Part shown: in pieces, positions 27,491 through 35,189 of the stretch
Layout of the letters: each line of letters begins with the position of its first letter
Numbering within the stretch: position 1 is the stretch's first letter
Assembly (NCBI GenBank): GCA_034190875.2
Contig: CM067358.1
Coordinates: 46,550,827-46,614,826 of the forward strand
Direction of reading: 5' to 3'
From: Urechis unicinctus
Taxonomy: Eukaryota > Annelida > Polychaeta > Xenopneusta > Urechidae
DNA: 64,000 nt
The notes under the pieces: model-generated
What the model was told of the DNA's origin: nothing
The model's input: the letters and a program-made list of their open reading frames with translations, nothing else
Databases searched by the model: none
Made by a program: the position numbers and the translations under genes

Positions 27491-27849
27491 CGCGCCATAA
27501 CGCTTCGGATCGCATAGGTTGGACCAATGGATATCGCACACTGATACAAAAAAAAATGCCGGAGTAATGTCCTGAATAATGCTCAACAGAACCAATTTAT
27601 AACCCTAGCCGCCCACCACGGATTAATCTCTGAGCATGGTACAAGAGCCAATATGATTTACAAGTGCGTTGGAGCTTCGTGTTGCTTTAAATGTATATAG
27701 AACGAATGTCCATGACGATTTACAAACGGCACAGTGTGACATGTGTTGTGATAGCGATAGCCTTTTATCTTTTTATGCCAGATAAATACAGCCAGGAAAA
27801 ACTAACGCTCCGTGTTTTCTGGCTGAATTCTTCATGAATGCAATCTTAC

Positions 27850-28089
27850 ATCTTATGGTGGTAAAGGCCTTGTATCAACGCATTAGGTGAGGCATTCTAT
27901 TAACAACGCAACATGAGCAGCATAATTCTTACTAGAGAGCATGATTACAGTCTAAGATGTGATGGCGCAACTTAAGCCTATCGATTTGATTGCAGTCACG
28001 ATTAAAACCAATAGATTGCTCGAAATATAAAGGGTATTTGTCCCTCAAATGCGTATGCGTGTTCAAATACCGAAAGGCTTGCAAGCCGG
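27850..28089 (-). repeat. Dispersed repeat family D, copy 1 (left half)
   Basis: Aligns with 29640-29910 and 35320-35560, and in reverse with 41700-41880. Shared blocks are TTAGGTGAGGCATTCTATTA and ACAACGCAAC, then AACTTAAGCCTATCGATTTG, then AATATAAAGGGTATTTGTCC, then GGCTTGCAAGCC. The copy is cut at 28089 by the transposon and resumes at 29196, which is clear evidence that the transposon is the younger insertion. Strand is given by agreement with the copy read in reverse at 41.7 kb and is arbitrary. Confidence 0.7.
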
Positions 28090-28091
28090 TA

Positions 28092-28122
28092 CACTCTTAA
28101 TGTAATCTAGTCAACTTGACTA
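28092..28122 (+). repeat. Left terminal inverted repeat
   Basis: CACTCTTAA, then a variable five bases, then TCTAGTC, three or four bases and TGACTA. Pairs with 29165-29195. Confidence 0.8.
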
Positions 28123-28384
28123 ACTTGGCTAGTCATATTGATTGTCCGCCAAACGACTAATGTGTTAGTCAATTTGACTAATACAGTTAGTCAAATATGA
28201 TTAGTCAAAATGACTAATCTACCTAGTCAAATAAAGAGTGATCAGTATGACTAATCTATTAGTCACTGTGACTATGAATCATTAGTCACATTGACTATAG
28301 CGTAAGTAGTATGGACTTTTGTACTTAGTCAGACCGACTAGAAGATTTGGTCAGTTTGACTATGAATGAAGGTCAGTTTGACTA
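28108..28384. repeat. Left subterminal array of TAGTCA palindromes
   Basis: About a dozen near-palindromic units of the form TTAGTCAnnnTGACTAA, for example TTAGTCAATTTGACTAA at 28165-28181 and TTAGTCAAAATGACTAA at 28201-28217. Spacings are about 14-36 bp and not strictly periodic. Such arrays near transposon ends commonly act as transposase binding sites; that role is inferred. Confidence 0.85.
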
Positions 28385-28458
28385 TGATTAAAGGTCGAAC
28401 CAGTGTAAGAACCAGTGTAAAAACAAGTCAGACAACATAATATGCAAAACAAGTATAC

Positions 28459-28464
28459 TTTATT
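28459..28464 (-). terminator. Polyadenylation signal AATAAA of the cargo gene
   Basis: TTTATT on the plus strand gives AATAAA on the minus strand, about 100 bases after the stop codon of the 52-residue frame. It is followed by a T/G-rich stretch (ACTTGTTTTGCATATTATGT), as expected of an animal 3' end. Confidence 0.6.
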
Positions 28465-28563
28465 GTACATAAACACATACATGCATGCCCTTGTTAATAC
28501 TAGCCCTGACACAAAGAAGCTTCGCATCAACTGGGTCTTAAGCCTCATCATCAACGACCAGCA

Positions 28564-28722
28564 TCACCTTCTGCACATAACGAAACGTCTTTTTGGTCGA
28601 TAGGTGGTAAGGCACATAAACACATAAATGGCGGCAATCAGCATGCCCATGGCCATGACCTCTGTTACATCCACAGCTTCTCCAACAGATGTTATTGCTG
28701 GTGTCTTGCTGCGTTGCGACAT
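28564..28722 (-). CDS. Small single-pass membrane peptide, cargo of the TAGTCA transposon
   Basis: A 52-codon frame beginning MSQRSKTPAITS and ending RFVMCRR. Residues about 23-40 (VTEVMAMGM...IYVFMCL) form a hydrophobic stretch fit for one membrane helix, followed by a basic tail (YRPKRRF, CRR), so the positive-inside rule suggests the C-terminus is cytosolic. The start ATG has an A at -3 and lies one base after a good splice acceptor (TATGTGTTTTAG at 28724). The reading frame is phase-compatible with an open stretch in the upstream exon, so translation could also begin further upstream. A polyadenylation signal lies downstream at 28459. I do not recognise the protein; length and layout resemble small integral membrane proteins of animals in general. 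It sits entirely between the two TAGTCA arrays, is GC-richer than its surroundings and has no stop, which suggests recent acquisition or constraint. Confidence 0.5.
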   Translation of the reverse strand: MSQRSKTPAITSVGEAVDVTEVMAMGMLIAAIYVFMCLTTYRPKRRFVMCRR

Positions 28723-28723
28723 T

Positions 28724-28834
28724 CTAAAACACATAGGAGACTTATGGTTGAAGCTAAGCACTCATTAGTACTGATACCAGCAATGGTACACGACAATACA
28801 TACACAAATACAGAAAACTATTTAATATTCTCAC
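28724..28834 (-). other. Predicted 111-bp intron of the cargo gene
   Basis: On the minus strand the donor reads TATTAG|GTGAGA and the acceptor CCTATGTGTTTTAG|A, with a pyrimidine-biased run just upstream. Two bases (AG) before the donor plus one base (A) after the acceptor make an Arg codon, joining the upstream open frame to the ATG of the 52-residue peptide. Confidence 0.55.
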
Positions 28835-29022
28835 CTAATAGTACGGAGGCGATTGTCAGAAAATTTCAACTGAAGATTTCCAATTTCCTGCAGCAACTGG
28901 TTAAAGAACCGCCGCAAAAGTCAAGCTTCCGGTATGACGCGGCGCGCATCTGTGGTTATGTAACCACCCGTGTGATCCGCGCATCGCGGTCTCCCAACAA
29001 AGAGAAGATAACGCTCTCATGG
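28835..29022 (-). other. Predicted upstream exon of the cargo gene (5' leader or N-terminal coding)
   Basis: GC-rich relative to the window. Immediately before the donor one frame is open: from about 28915 it reads through RRFFNQLLQEIGNL and KFSDNRLRTI in phase with the next exon, but it has a TGA upstream and no ATG. An ATG in another frame (MRAASYRKLDF, near 28950) would join it through a one-base shift near the GGCGG at 28911-28915. A third ATG at 29020-29022 in a CCCACC context opens a 40-codon frame that stops early. So this exon may be 5' untranslated with upstream frames, or an N-terminal coding exon with a single-base break. The sequence alone does not decide. Confidence 0.4.
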
Positions 29023-29030
29023 TGGGCAAA

Positions 29031-29180
29031 TTGACTAGGTAACTAGTCAAATAACACCTGACCAGCCTTGCTAGTCATTGTGACTATGTTCCTTAGTCGA
29101 TTTGACCATGTGATTAGTCGTTACAGAGTTTGACTAACTTCGATAGCTGGGTGACCAGATTGGCTAGTCATTTAGACTAG
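29031..29180. repeat. Right subterminal array of TAGTCA palindromes
   Basis: Begins with the near-perfect palindrome TTGACTAGGTAACTAGTCAA (29031-29050), followed by CTAGTCATTGTGACTATG, TTAGTCGATTTGACCATG and further decayed units. Same motif and design as the left array. Confidence 0.85.
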
Positions 29181-29195
29181 ACTGGGTTAAGAGTG
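29165..29195 (-). repeat. Right terminal inverted repeat
   Basis: Reverse complement begins CACTCTTAACCCAGTCTAG. See the left copy at 28092-28122. Confidence 0.8.
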
Positions 29196-29260
29196 TACAT
29201 TCATATTTATATCTTGGAATAATCCATATTCATTGCTGGTTTGGTATATCTAAGCTTAGA
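29196..29260 (-). repeat. Dispersed repeat family D, copy 1 (right half)
   Basis: CATTCATATTTATATCT and the following CATTGCTGGTTTGG continue the match to 35561-35600 (CATTCATATTTACATCT, CATTGGTTTTGC), directly after the position where copy 1 is interrupted. Confidence 0.65.
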
Positions 29261-29439
29261 TAATGCATTAATGTACCTTCATCATGAATAACGCTCATTT
29301 TTTCAGTCTATCGCCTCCGCCTAGCAAGCATACTTAATCTACCTTAATGCGTCGAACAAGAGCTGACAGAAAGGCAGAATGTATTGAAGCTTCACACAAC
29401 GAAAGTACATAAACTTTGAGATTTTAAAAATGACACAGT

Positions 29440-29910
29440 AGGCACAGCGCGTCTTATTATGCAAGATTAATACAGCCAGTAGCACCTAACAATAAGTTTG
29501 TTCTAACTAAATTTTACATCAATGCAATAATACCAAGGTGTATGCATTATATTGGTTCCGATCAATATCAATAAGCGCTTTTGGCTTGCTCAACAAGCCA
29601 AAAAATAGACTTTTATTTCTGTCGGATGATAAAACATCAAAGGCTCTTCATACGGTAGTTTAGTTTTAAGTTCACACGTTAGGTGAGGGATTTCTATTAA
29701 CAACGCACACGGCAAACCATAACCTTGTCCACTGAACCTTATCACTGCCACCGTTGTGAGGGCGTCACTGTAACCTATTAGATTGATGAACACCATTCGT
29801 AACCGTTGTATAGAATTCCTGTCACGGGCTACGGTCATGATGACAGACTGCAGATTGCTTGGAAAATGAAGGGCATTTACACAATCGTACTAAAAAACAA
29901 GAGGTTTGCA
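29440..29910 (-). repeat. Dispersed repeat family D, copy 2
   Basis: ATTAATACAGCCAGTAGCAC matches AAATACAGCCAGGAAAAAC at 27785. GTTAGGTGAGGGATTTCTAT, AACAACGCACAC, CAACCGTTGTATAGAAT-type and CACGGGCTACGGTCATG blocks match copies at 27880 and 35330-35465. The minus-strand frame at 29590-29838 lies within the repeat and is not conserved as a frame in the other copies. Confidence 0.65.
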
Positions 29911-30533
29911 AACAATATTATTATTGCGGTTATTCTAACACGGACTACGATGAACATGGATGGCTACTAAATAATGACTATTGAACTAATTGATAGGACT
30001 CGTACAATTACACATGACAATCATCAAGCGTACCAAATGAGCTAGTATTACGCTGTTTAAACAACATTTAGTTTTCGATGCCTATATTTTTACGCACTTT
30101 CTTGCATTGCATATGAGGGTTGCCGTCCGATGATTTATATATATATCATTAACACTGATTGTACATCACCGTATTTACACAATGTTGCATTAAACCAACA
30201 TAAACGAGCTTACACAAACATATCGCATTCGCTCTGTCGAATTCACGTCCACTTGCCAAGAGGCACACAGTATGTAACGTTTAATTATCAAACCTTATAA
30301 TAAGCCAACAAATTTATGTTCAGTGAGATAGGTCGCTTGGTGCTGCAGCCATCTTGGACCATTCGTGCCTAAGCCATCCCACAAAATATAGTTTATATGC
30401 CAAATTACGAATCACTACAAACTTGTTCATTAGCCACATCGAATGCGTCGAATGATAACTAGACATTATAAGTGATAGACAGTTTGTTGCTGAAAGTTGT
30501 TGTTGATGGCTGAGACATAAATTCCCACCTTTT
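29911..30533. other. Non-coding interval
   Basis: No gene recognised. Part may belong to the larger family A/D/G repeat landscape, for example TTGGTGCTGCAGCCATCTTGG near 30338 against TTAGTGCTACAGCGGTTAT near 31309. Confidence 0.4.
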
Positions 30534-30590
30534 GGTCAAACCCCGCGGACTCACTCCGGTGTTTATCAGTGACATCTGGTCATAACGGTA
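30534..30590 (+). repeat. Dispersed repeat family G, copy 1
   Basis: GTCAAACCCCGCGGACTCAC, TTTATCAGTGACATCTGGTC and ATAACGG align with GTCAAATCCGCTGACTCGC, GTATAGCAGTGGTATCTGCTC and ATAAAAGC at 31879-31933. Confidence 0.6.
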
Positions 30591-31559
30591 AGCATAAAGT
30601 CCGTAGTGCCCGCGACAAAAACTACCACAGAACAAGCATAGCTTTGGCAAAATGATATACGGGAGGCAATCGATAATATACGCGCTTGTTGCAGTATACA
30701 ATATTTGTTCTACCATCGATGTCTGTGCATTCGGTGATAAATGTTCGTTGCTTCAAACCAATTGCAAGTTTTTGCCATGAGTACTGGAAGCGATGAGAAC
30801 AATTGCAATAAAGACTGATATTAATGCTTTCAGCCAAGTTATTAACATCATTAACGGAGCTGGAAGTAATAATGCATATTTGATGACCGATAACGCCGCA
30901 ATGTTCTAACTTTATTGATCTGATGGGGGTTCAGTGATTCATATGCGCCTTTGCTGTACTATGTTTTAACGGTCACGATATTGTTTCCTATAATAGAACA
31001 AATAATTGCACAATTCTTAAATAATATACCCTACCGTATTGTATTGTATGGTAAAACTCCGTAATACCGCACTATTCATGAAACATTCACCGGCGCTACA
31101 ATAGAATTGGAAAATGCATAAGAATAAACTTTCAAACGAAATGAATTCCGCGTGCCAACAGATCGGTTGTCCTGTTGAATGATAATTATTGCATTAATCC
31201 TGTCCCTTTTACATAAGAACTGGTGAGTGACATCTCGATATTGTACCAACCAGTCATCTTAATTCATTCATTGACATATTTCACATTAAACGAACATCAT
31301 AAAGGGCTTAGTGCTACAGCGGTTATATCCTGACTATGTGGATCGCACGTAACTTGTCACACATAGGAGACACTTACCATGGGAGTTGCATCTTTTGCAT
31401 ACAGAGGAAAGGTAATCCTGAGCTTGAATTAGAACATATGTCCTATGGCAGTGAAATTGTCTTTCTGACGACCCAATCAGACAGAGACACTAAGGATGAA
31501 TTATTTTTTCATGTGTATTGGTCAGGTGTTTAGGTATTAATGCGCACGTCTCTATCGTT

Positions 31560-31640
31560 ATAAAACCGTGTTGAATCCAGAGTAATAATGAACAATGTAA
31601 GCATTTGGTCTTCGCCCCTAGAAGATATATAAACTCATGA
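31560..31640 (+). repeat. Dispersed repeat family A, decayed copy
   Basis: ACCGTGTTGAATCCAGAGTA and AAGCATTTGGTCTTCGCCCC, then AGAAGATATATAAACTCATG, align with GTGTTGAATCAAGC, TTTGGCATTTGCCCC and GACGATATTAGCATTCAT at 27413-27490. Confidence 0.5.
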
Positions 31641-31878
31641 GGAAGCCCATGAACGATTTGATACAAAAAGATCGCGGCAAATGATTGCGCTAAAGTGCCA
31701 AATGCATTCCGTCGGAGATATTTTAGCACTCGTACCTGCCGCACAAATGCTAAATACGTGGTATTTCTTTGCGTTACTATTGTGGAGACGTATAAAGACG
31801 AGATGTTCTAAGCACATTCGTAGTATACCCCAGGGCTTTTAATCACAGAAAAAATTATAACTCAGTTATCACTCCTCA

Positions 31879-31935
31879 GTCAAATCCGCTGACTCGCTCT
31901 TATGTATAGCAGTGGTATCTGCTCATAAAAGCAGC
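31879..31935 (+). repeat. Dispersed repeat family G, copy 2
   Basis: See 30534-30590. Confidence 0.6.
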
Positions 31936-32059
31936 CGCTATTGTACGCCTTGAAACTGGTTAACACTTTTGTGCACTTGTATTAGATCACAACGTCTCAA
32001 GCGGCGTGTAGCCCCGTGTCACAATCATAAATAGCTGAGTTGGGTCTCTAATGCGAGGC

Positions 32060-32260
32060 GGAACTGATAACAAATGTTTTATTGCATTCGGCTACTGCTC
32101 CCAAGGCGATATTAGCAAGCACCTAGGCAAAAGGTCATTCATAAGGATGCGTATTAGTGCTTTAAGCAATAAAAGTCTTCTTAAATTGTTGCCAAGGCTT
32201 GTGTGTATTGGCCAGGGTGACCACAATGATTGTGCCGGAATTTCGACAATCACGTGGCTA
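32060..32260 (+). repeat. Dispersed repeat family A, copy 3
   Basis: Best match to copy 1 (150-360), with TTTATTGCATTCGGC, TGCTCCCAAGGCGATATTAG, GGATGCGTATTAGTGCT and GTGTGTATTGGCCAGGG. It stays open in the same frame as copy 1. Confidence 0.6.
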
Positions 32261-32869
32261 TATTAAACAGAACTGATTCCTCGTGTTTAGCTTTGGCTCT
32301 CGCGATTACAAAGCCATAACCAGTTCATTTGGAATGTATATGAAGAGGAAGGAATACTCTGCTTAGATTGGAACAATGCCCCGTGACCCATTGCCACATT
32401 GACGCATAGATTATTTGCTCTTCTTATGACATCACAATGGTTGAGGTATGTTGCACCAATTAGTATGGTAAAGTAAAACAGGGTGTTGATGCAAATGTGA
32501 AAAAAAACGCAATGTTCTAATCCCGTATGCTGCTATACAAAAGATTTGATGCCATGTTTTATACCGTAGATGCGTAAATACCGTTAATTGGCCATGCAAC
32601 TCGTTCAATGACTTCAAAATGTGAACGCAGTTTATATTGATACCATTATATGCATACTATTTGGTTTCATTAAATTTTGTATACCCATTAAATTCATTAA
32701 TTGCATCCAATATGAAACGGGTAATGTACAGTTTTGCTCTGTTGGACGTTGCGGTCAATCACGGAAGTCAAATCAAATTCACCAGTATTCGAATCGAAAT
32801 CAAATTTCAATTCATGCACACGTTTGGACAAGTATGCAAGTATTAATACTCGCGCCACTATTATTATAA

Positions 32870-32945
32870 AGCCGAGATGCGCCTATGTGATAATGAACGG
32901 GTTATTGCGTTTGGCCTTTGACGTGGCAAAGGATAGCGCATAATG
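32870..32945 (+). repeat. Dispersed repeat family A, copy beside the THAP transposon
   Basis: GAACGGGTTATTGCGTTTGG, CCTTTGACG and AAAGGATAGCGCATAATGG match family A. The copy lies 60 bp left of the transposon end at 33004. Confidence 0.5.
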
Positions 32946-33003
32946 GCCACAGTACATTAGAAGCAAGGTTAGATATTGCATTCAGGCGCGTTCATCGTGA
33001 ATT

Positions 33004-33115
33004 GGGGGTTCTCAATATTTATGCATGCCGCACATTCCGCGGCCAGAACGAGGCCATGGGTGGGCAGCCCCGTTGACCTCCGACCTCGTTAGCCGGACCG
33101 CAGCGAGTTGTAAAC
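33004..33115 (+). repeat. Left terminal inverted repeat of the THAP transposon, with presumed promoter
   Basis: Aligns with the reverse complement of 35071-35178. GC-rich (AGAACGAGGCCATGGG, CGACCTCGTTAGCCGG) and ends just before the THAP start codon, so it probably holds the promoter and 5' leader. Confidence 0.75.
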
Positions 33116-33600
33116 ATGTCATCGTCTGCCGCTGTGTCTCGACCAAATAGCCATCGTTATTTTTGCGTTCCGTTTTGTAAGAGTGATGGAACAGTTAACC
33201 CAGATATTTCATTTCACCGACTTCCAAAAGATTCTACAAAAAGAAAAGCCTGGCTTCACAAAATATGGCGAAAACAAGGTCCAGAACACGGGTTCATGGT
33301 GAGTTGTTTACAACTACGATCTAGAACATGTGACTGCGAGCGATTATAAGAAGGCTTGAGCTATTTGGATAGTTTCATGTGTTTTAAGAAAGTAAAGCAC
33401 ATAAGAAGGAATACGATGATACTTTTCATATTTATTATCTTGTTTTCATAATGTATATGCACTCCAGGTATCAGACAGCACGTCTGTGTGTTCTCTCCAT
33501 TTCACCAAGGACGATTTCAGATGGACGACCAGCCCCTGCCTGTCAGTACTGATCTTGACATCCAGATGATTGTGGAAGAGAGTGACAGCAAAGAAGTCAG
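33116..33600 (+). pseudogene. THAP zinc-finger N-terminus of a transposase (broken)
   Basis: Exon 1 (33116-33298) encodes MSSSAAVSRPNS and a THAP start (RYFCVPFCKSDG, ISFHRLPKD, KRKAWLHKIW). It ends at a donor ATG|GTGAGT. Exon 2 starts at 33468 after CACTCCAG, in phase 0, with VSDSTSVCSLHFTKDDF. The zinc ligands are Cys17, Cys21, Cys69 and His72 (C-x3-C-x47-C-x2-H), with the conserved Trp at 46 and Pro at 37, all within the THAP family spacing. THAP domains bind specific DNA, here presumably the element's own termini. After the DDF motif the frame must shift by one base to continue (DDQPLPVSTDL), and then ends at a TAG near 33602. The intron is 169 bp. THAP identity is secure; broken status is also clear. 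Confidence 0.85.
33299..33467 (+). other. Intron inside the THAP domain
   Basis: GTGAGT donor and TGCACTCCAG acceptor. Splicing joins ...HGFM to VSDSTSV in frame and restores the second half of the zinc ligands, which supports the intron strongly. Confidence 0.8.
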
Positions 33601-33963
33601 CTAGAGAAGTTGCTACAGGATATGCAAATCAAGTATGAAGAATCACAAAAACAGAATCAGGCCAGGAAAGATCAACTACAGATCGAAAAGTTCGGTATTT
33701 GTCGGTTTTCATATGATCCTGACATGGTACGGTTTTATACTGGGTTCAAATAGTTCAGGAACTATCTTGACTTTGTAGCTTTTTTTGAATACCTACAGCC
33801 GGTGGCTAAGAACATGACCAGTATATACTATGTTCCTAGTACAGATGTTACAATGTGCAGGTAAGCCTAGAGGCATGCAACTCATTGATGAGTTGTTTAT
33901 GTTTCTGTGTCGTCTAAGGGTTGGGCTTAAAACTACAGACTTAGGAGTCAGATTTAGCCGGTG
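33601..33963 (+). pseudogene. Transposase remnant: coiled coil and helix-turn-helix region, catalytic core missing
   Basis: In one frame from about 33601: LEKLLQDMQIKYEESQ (heptad-like), then FGICRFSYDPDMVRFYTGF, a TAG stop at 33751, and NYLDFVAFFEYLQPVAKNM. After a one-base shift near 33862 it continues KPRGMQLIDELFMFLCRLRV and GLKTTDLGVRFSRC, ending at TAG. The order RFYTGF, FFEYLQP, IDELFMFLCRLRVGL, DLGVRF matches the segment that leads into the helix-turn-helix of the DDE_Tnp_4-type transposases common in invertebrates. The DDE catalytic domain that should follow is absent apart from possible decayed traces up to ~34110. Several frameshifts and stops make this a pseudogene. Confidence 0.7.
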
Positions 33964-34580
33964 CTAGGTCTGGGGTAGTGAAGTCTTGGCCAAATCTTCT
34001 GGAATGACTTTGAATCCCCTGGACTTGAACTTCGCCATGTGGTAGAGCACATCACCAATATGCCCACACTGACCACTAAGGCCTATAGTACAGCTACAGG
34101 AGGCTGTTAGGACTGCTGTCGGCTCCTCTGTAGATAATGTGATCTGTTAAAAAACCATCGTTGGGAATATCAATTGCATTCAATGATTATTTCTAAGATT
34201 TCATATTGATTGACTTGTTTTTGAGTTAATTCATAGAGATAGCATGAATTTGCAGATATTTTGAAACATTTCACCTCTTAATTTTATCCATGCACTACCA
34301 ACCACATGGTGTGGATTTTATTATTACTATCGGGGCGATGCAGTGGATATGTTCTTAACTCTGCAAGAAATGGAAAAGCATGCCAGATTAGTATCTTAAT
34401 GGTTGTATAATCAGGAAATATTAGTGAGGATTATATAAGTGTGAATCATCATGCCTTCATGCATACCATTTGTTGTCAAAAACAATTCTACAGCAGCATC
34501 TTTTCTCCTTATCTTCAGTTTTGATCAATAAAAAATGTTTACTAATTTTGACCACTACCATGTAGTCGAGTTTTTTTCCT
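33964..34580. other. Internal non-coding remainder of the THAP transposon
   Basis: No readable coding beyond possible decayed transposase traces to ~34110. An AATAAA at 34527-34532 on the plus strand, followed by TGTTT-rich sequence, could be the 3' end signal of the transposase gene. The large deletion that removed the catalytic domain must lie in this part. Confidence 0.5.
34527..34532 (+). terminator. Candidate polyadenylation signal of the transposase gene
   Basis: AATAAA within GATCAATAAAAAATGTTT, after the transposase remnant and before the convergent gene. Confidence 0.4.
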
Positions 34581-35070
34581 CATGCTTAGAGACAGTAACC
34601 ACATGCATTTATGGGCCACAATAACCATGCAAGTAAGACATGTATTCAGGTCGAGATGTCATACCTCAATTGAGTGGGCATCTACATTTTTCTTCTGGGA
34701 TCTGTGGCATCTTCCCTTTATGACACAGCCGTTACTGACAAGCCTTTCCACTGGAGAAATAAACATGATCAAATAAGCATCTATCCTGTGTTATCCGTCC
34801 TGAATGAACAGCGATCAACTACTTAAACGCACCTCCAAACAACTCTATCAACGCCACCGGCAAGCGCCCAGATGCCAAGCGGTCGCCGACCATGTAGGTA
34901 TATGTAATGATAAAATTACCTGTTATGCTGTGGACATATTCCTCATCAAAATATTTCATGGCTTTTGTGATGTTTCTTTTCCCGGAAGCATCCGAAGTAT
35001 TTGATAAATAGGTTTCGACAAACCCGAACGATAAGAAAGGAACGAGAGACAAATCACGCTTACTCGCCAT
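34580..35070 (-). pseudogene. Second transposon protein, SWIM/YqaJ-type accessory protein (broken)
   Basis: Exon 1 (35070-34920) encodes MASKRDLSLVPFL, FVETYLSNTSDASGKRNI and KYFDEEYVHSI, ending at a donor ACAG|GTAATT. Exon 2 starts at 34750 after TTTATTTCTCCAG, and the phase matches (G|TG gives Val). It reads VERLVSNGCVIKGRC, then HRSQKKNVDAHSIEV, then a TGA at 34659-34661. Beyond it HLDL, CLTC and AHKCMWLLSL are suggestive of the decayed Cys/His core of a SWIM zinc finger. The pattern YVHxI ... KxRCxxSQKKN ... H resembles the region just before the SWIM finger in invertebrate proteins that also carry YqaJ-like exonuclease domains; that resemblance is from memory of the family. The nuclease domain itself is absent. 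It faces the THAP gene convergently, each starting just inside one terminus. Confidence 0.55.
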
Positions 35071-35178
35071 CTTCGCCGTGTTGTTTACATGTGCGGCGAC
35101 TAAGGGGCTGCTGATTGCCCTTACTGGCCTCGTTCTCGATATCGCTGCATTATTCATGAGGCAATATTAAGAACCCCC
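35071..35178 (-). repeat. Right terminal inverted repeat of the THAP transposon, with presumed promoter
   Basis: Reverse complement of the left terminus with scattered substitutions. It ends just before the start codon of the minus-strand gene. Confidence 0.75.
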
Positions 35179-35189
35179 ATGCACTCTTA

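Larger units (their letters stand above)
28092..29195. mobile_element. DNA transposon with TAGTCA palindrome arrays and cargo gene
   Basis: The ends form inverted repeats. CACTCTTAATGTAATCTAG at the left pairs with the reverse complement of the right end, CACTCTTAACCCAGTCTAG (first nine bases identical, then TCTAGTC and TGACTA in register). TA or GTAC at both edges (28089-28092, 29195-29198) could be the target duplication. Inside the ends lie arrays of TAGTCA/TGACTA palindromes (28108-28384 and 29031-29180), around a unique core with a small minus-strand gene. No transposase is recognisable, so movement would need an enzyme from elsewhere. The surrounding family D repeat is continuous across the insertion when compared with 35480-35590. 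A TA duplication would fit a Tc1/mariner-like mechanism and GTAC a different one; the superfamily is unresolved. Confidence 0.85.
33004..35178. mobile_element. ISL2EU-like DNA transposon, internally deleted, two convergent broken genes
   Basis: The left end GGGGGTTCTCAATATT pairs with the reverse complement of the right end, GGGGGTTCTTAATATT. The similarity continues inward through AGAACGAGGCCA, CAGCCCC and TGTAAACA-type blocks to the two start codons, giving imperfect inverted termini of roughly 110 bp. The plus-strand gene has a THAP zinc finger followed by remnants of a transposase. The minus-strand gene resembles proteins with SWIM zinc fingers, which in related elements accompany a YqaJ-type nuclease. 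ISL2EU elements are known to encode a transposase plus such a second protein and to duplicate AT. Here AT follows the right end (35179-35180) and ATT precedes the left (33001-33003), so the duplication is only approximate. The catalytic part of the transposase and any YqaJ nuclease are missing, so this copy cannot move by itself. Confidence 0.75.

Noticed and set aside
28714..29034. A 106-codon plus-strand frame inside the TAGTCA transposon
   Set aside because: It runs antisense to the better supported spliced minus-strand gene, has no recognisable domain, and ends in the right palindrome array.
28108..29180. CRISPR-like array of repeated TAGTCA units
   Set aside because: Units are palindromic, irregularly spaced and lie symmetrically inside inverted transposon ends in a eukaryotic context. 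There are no uniform repeats and spacers.
33861..33866. GTAAGC after ATGTGCAG as a splice donor in the transposase remnant
   Set aside because: Coding resumes only a few bases later (KPRGMQLIDELF) in a frame one base away, which is better explained by a small indel than by an intron.
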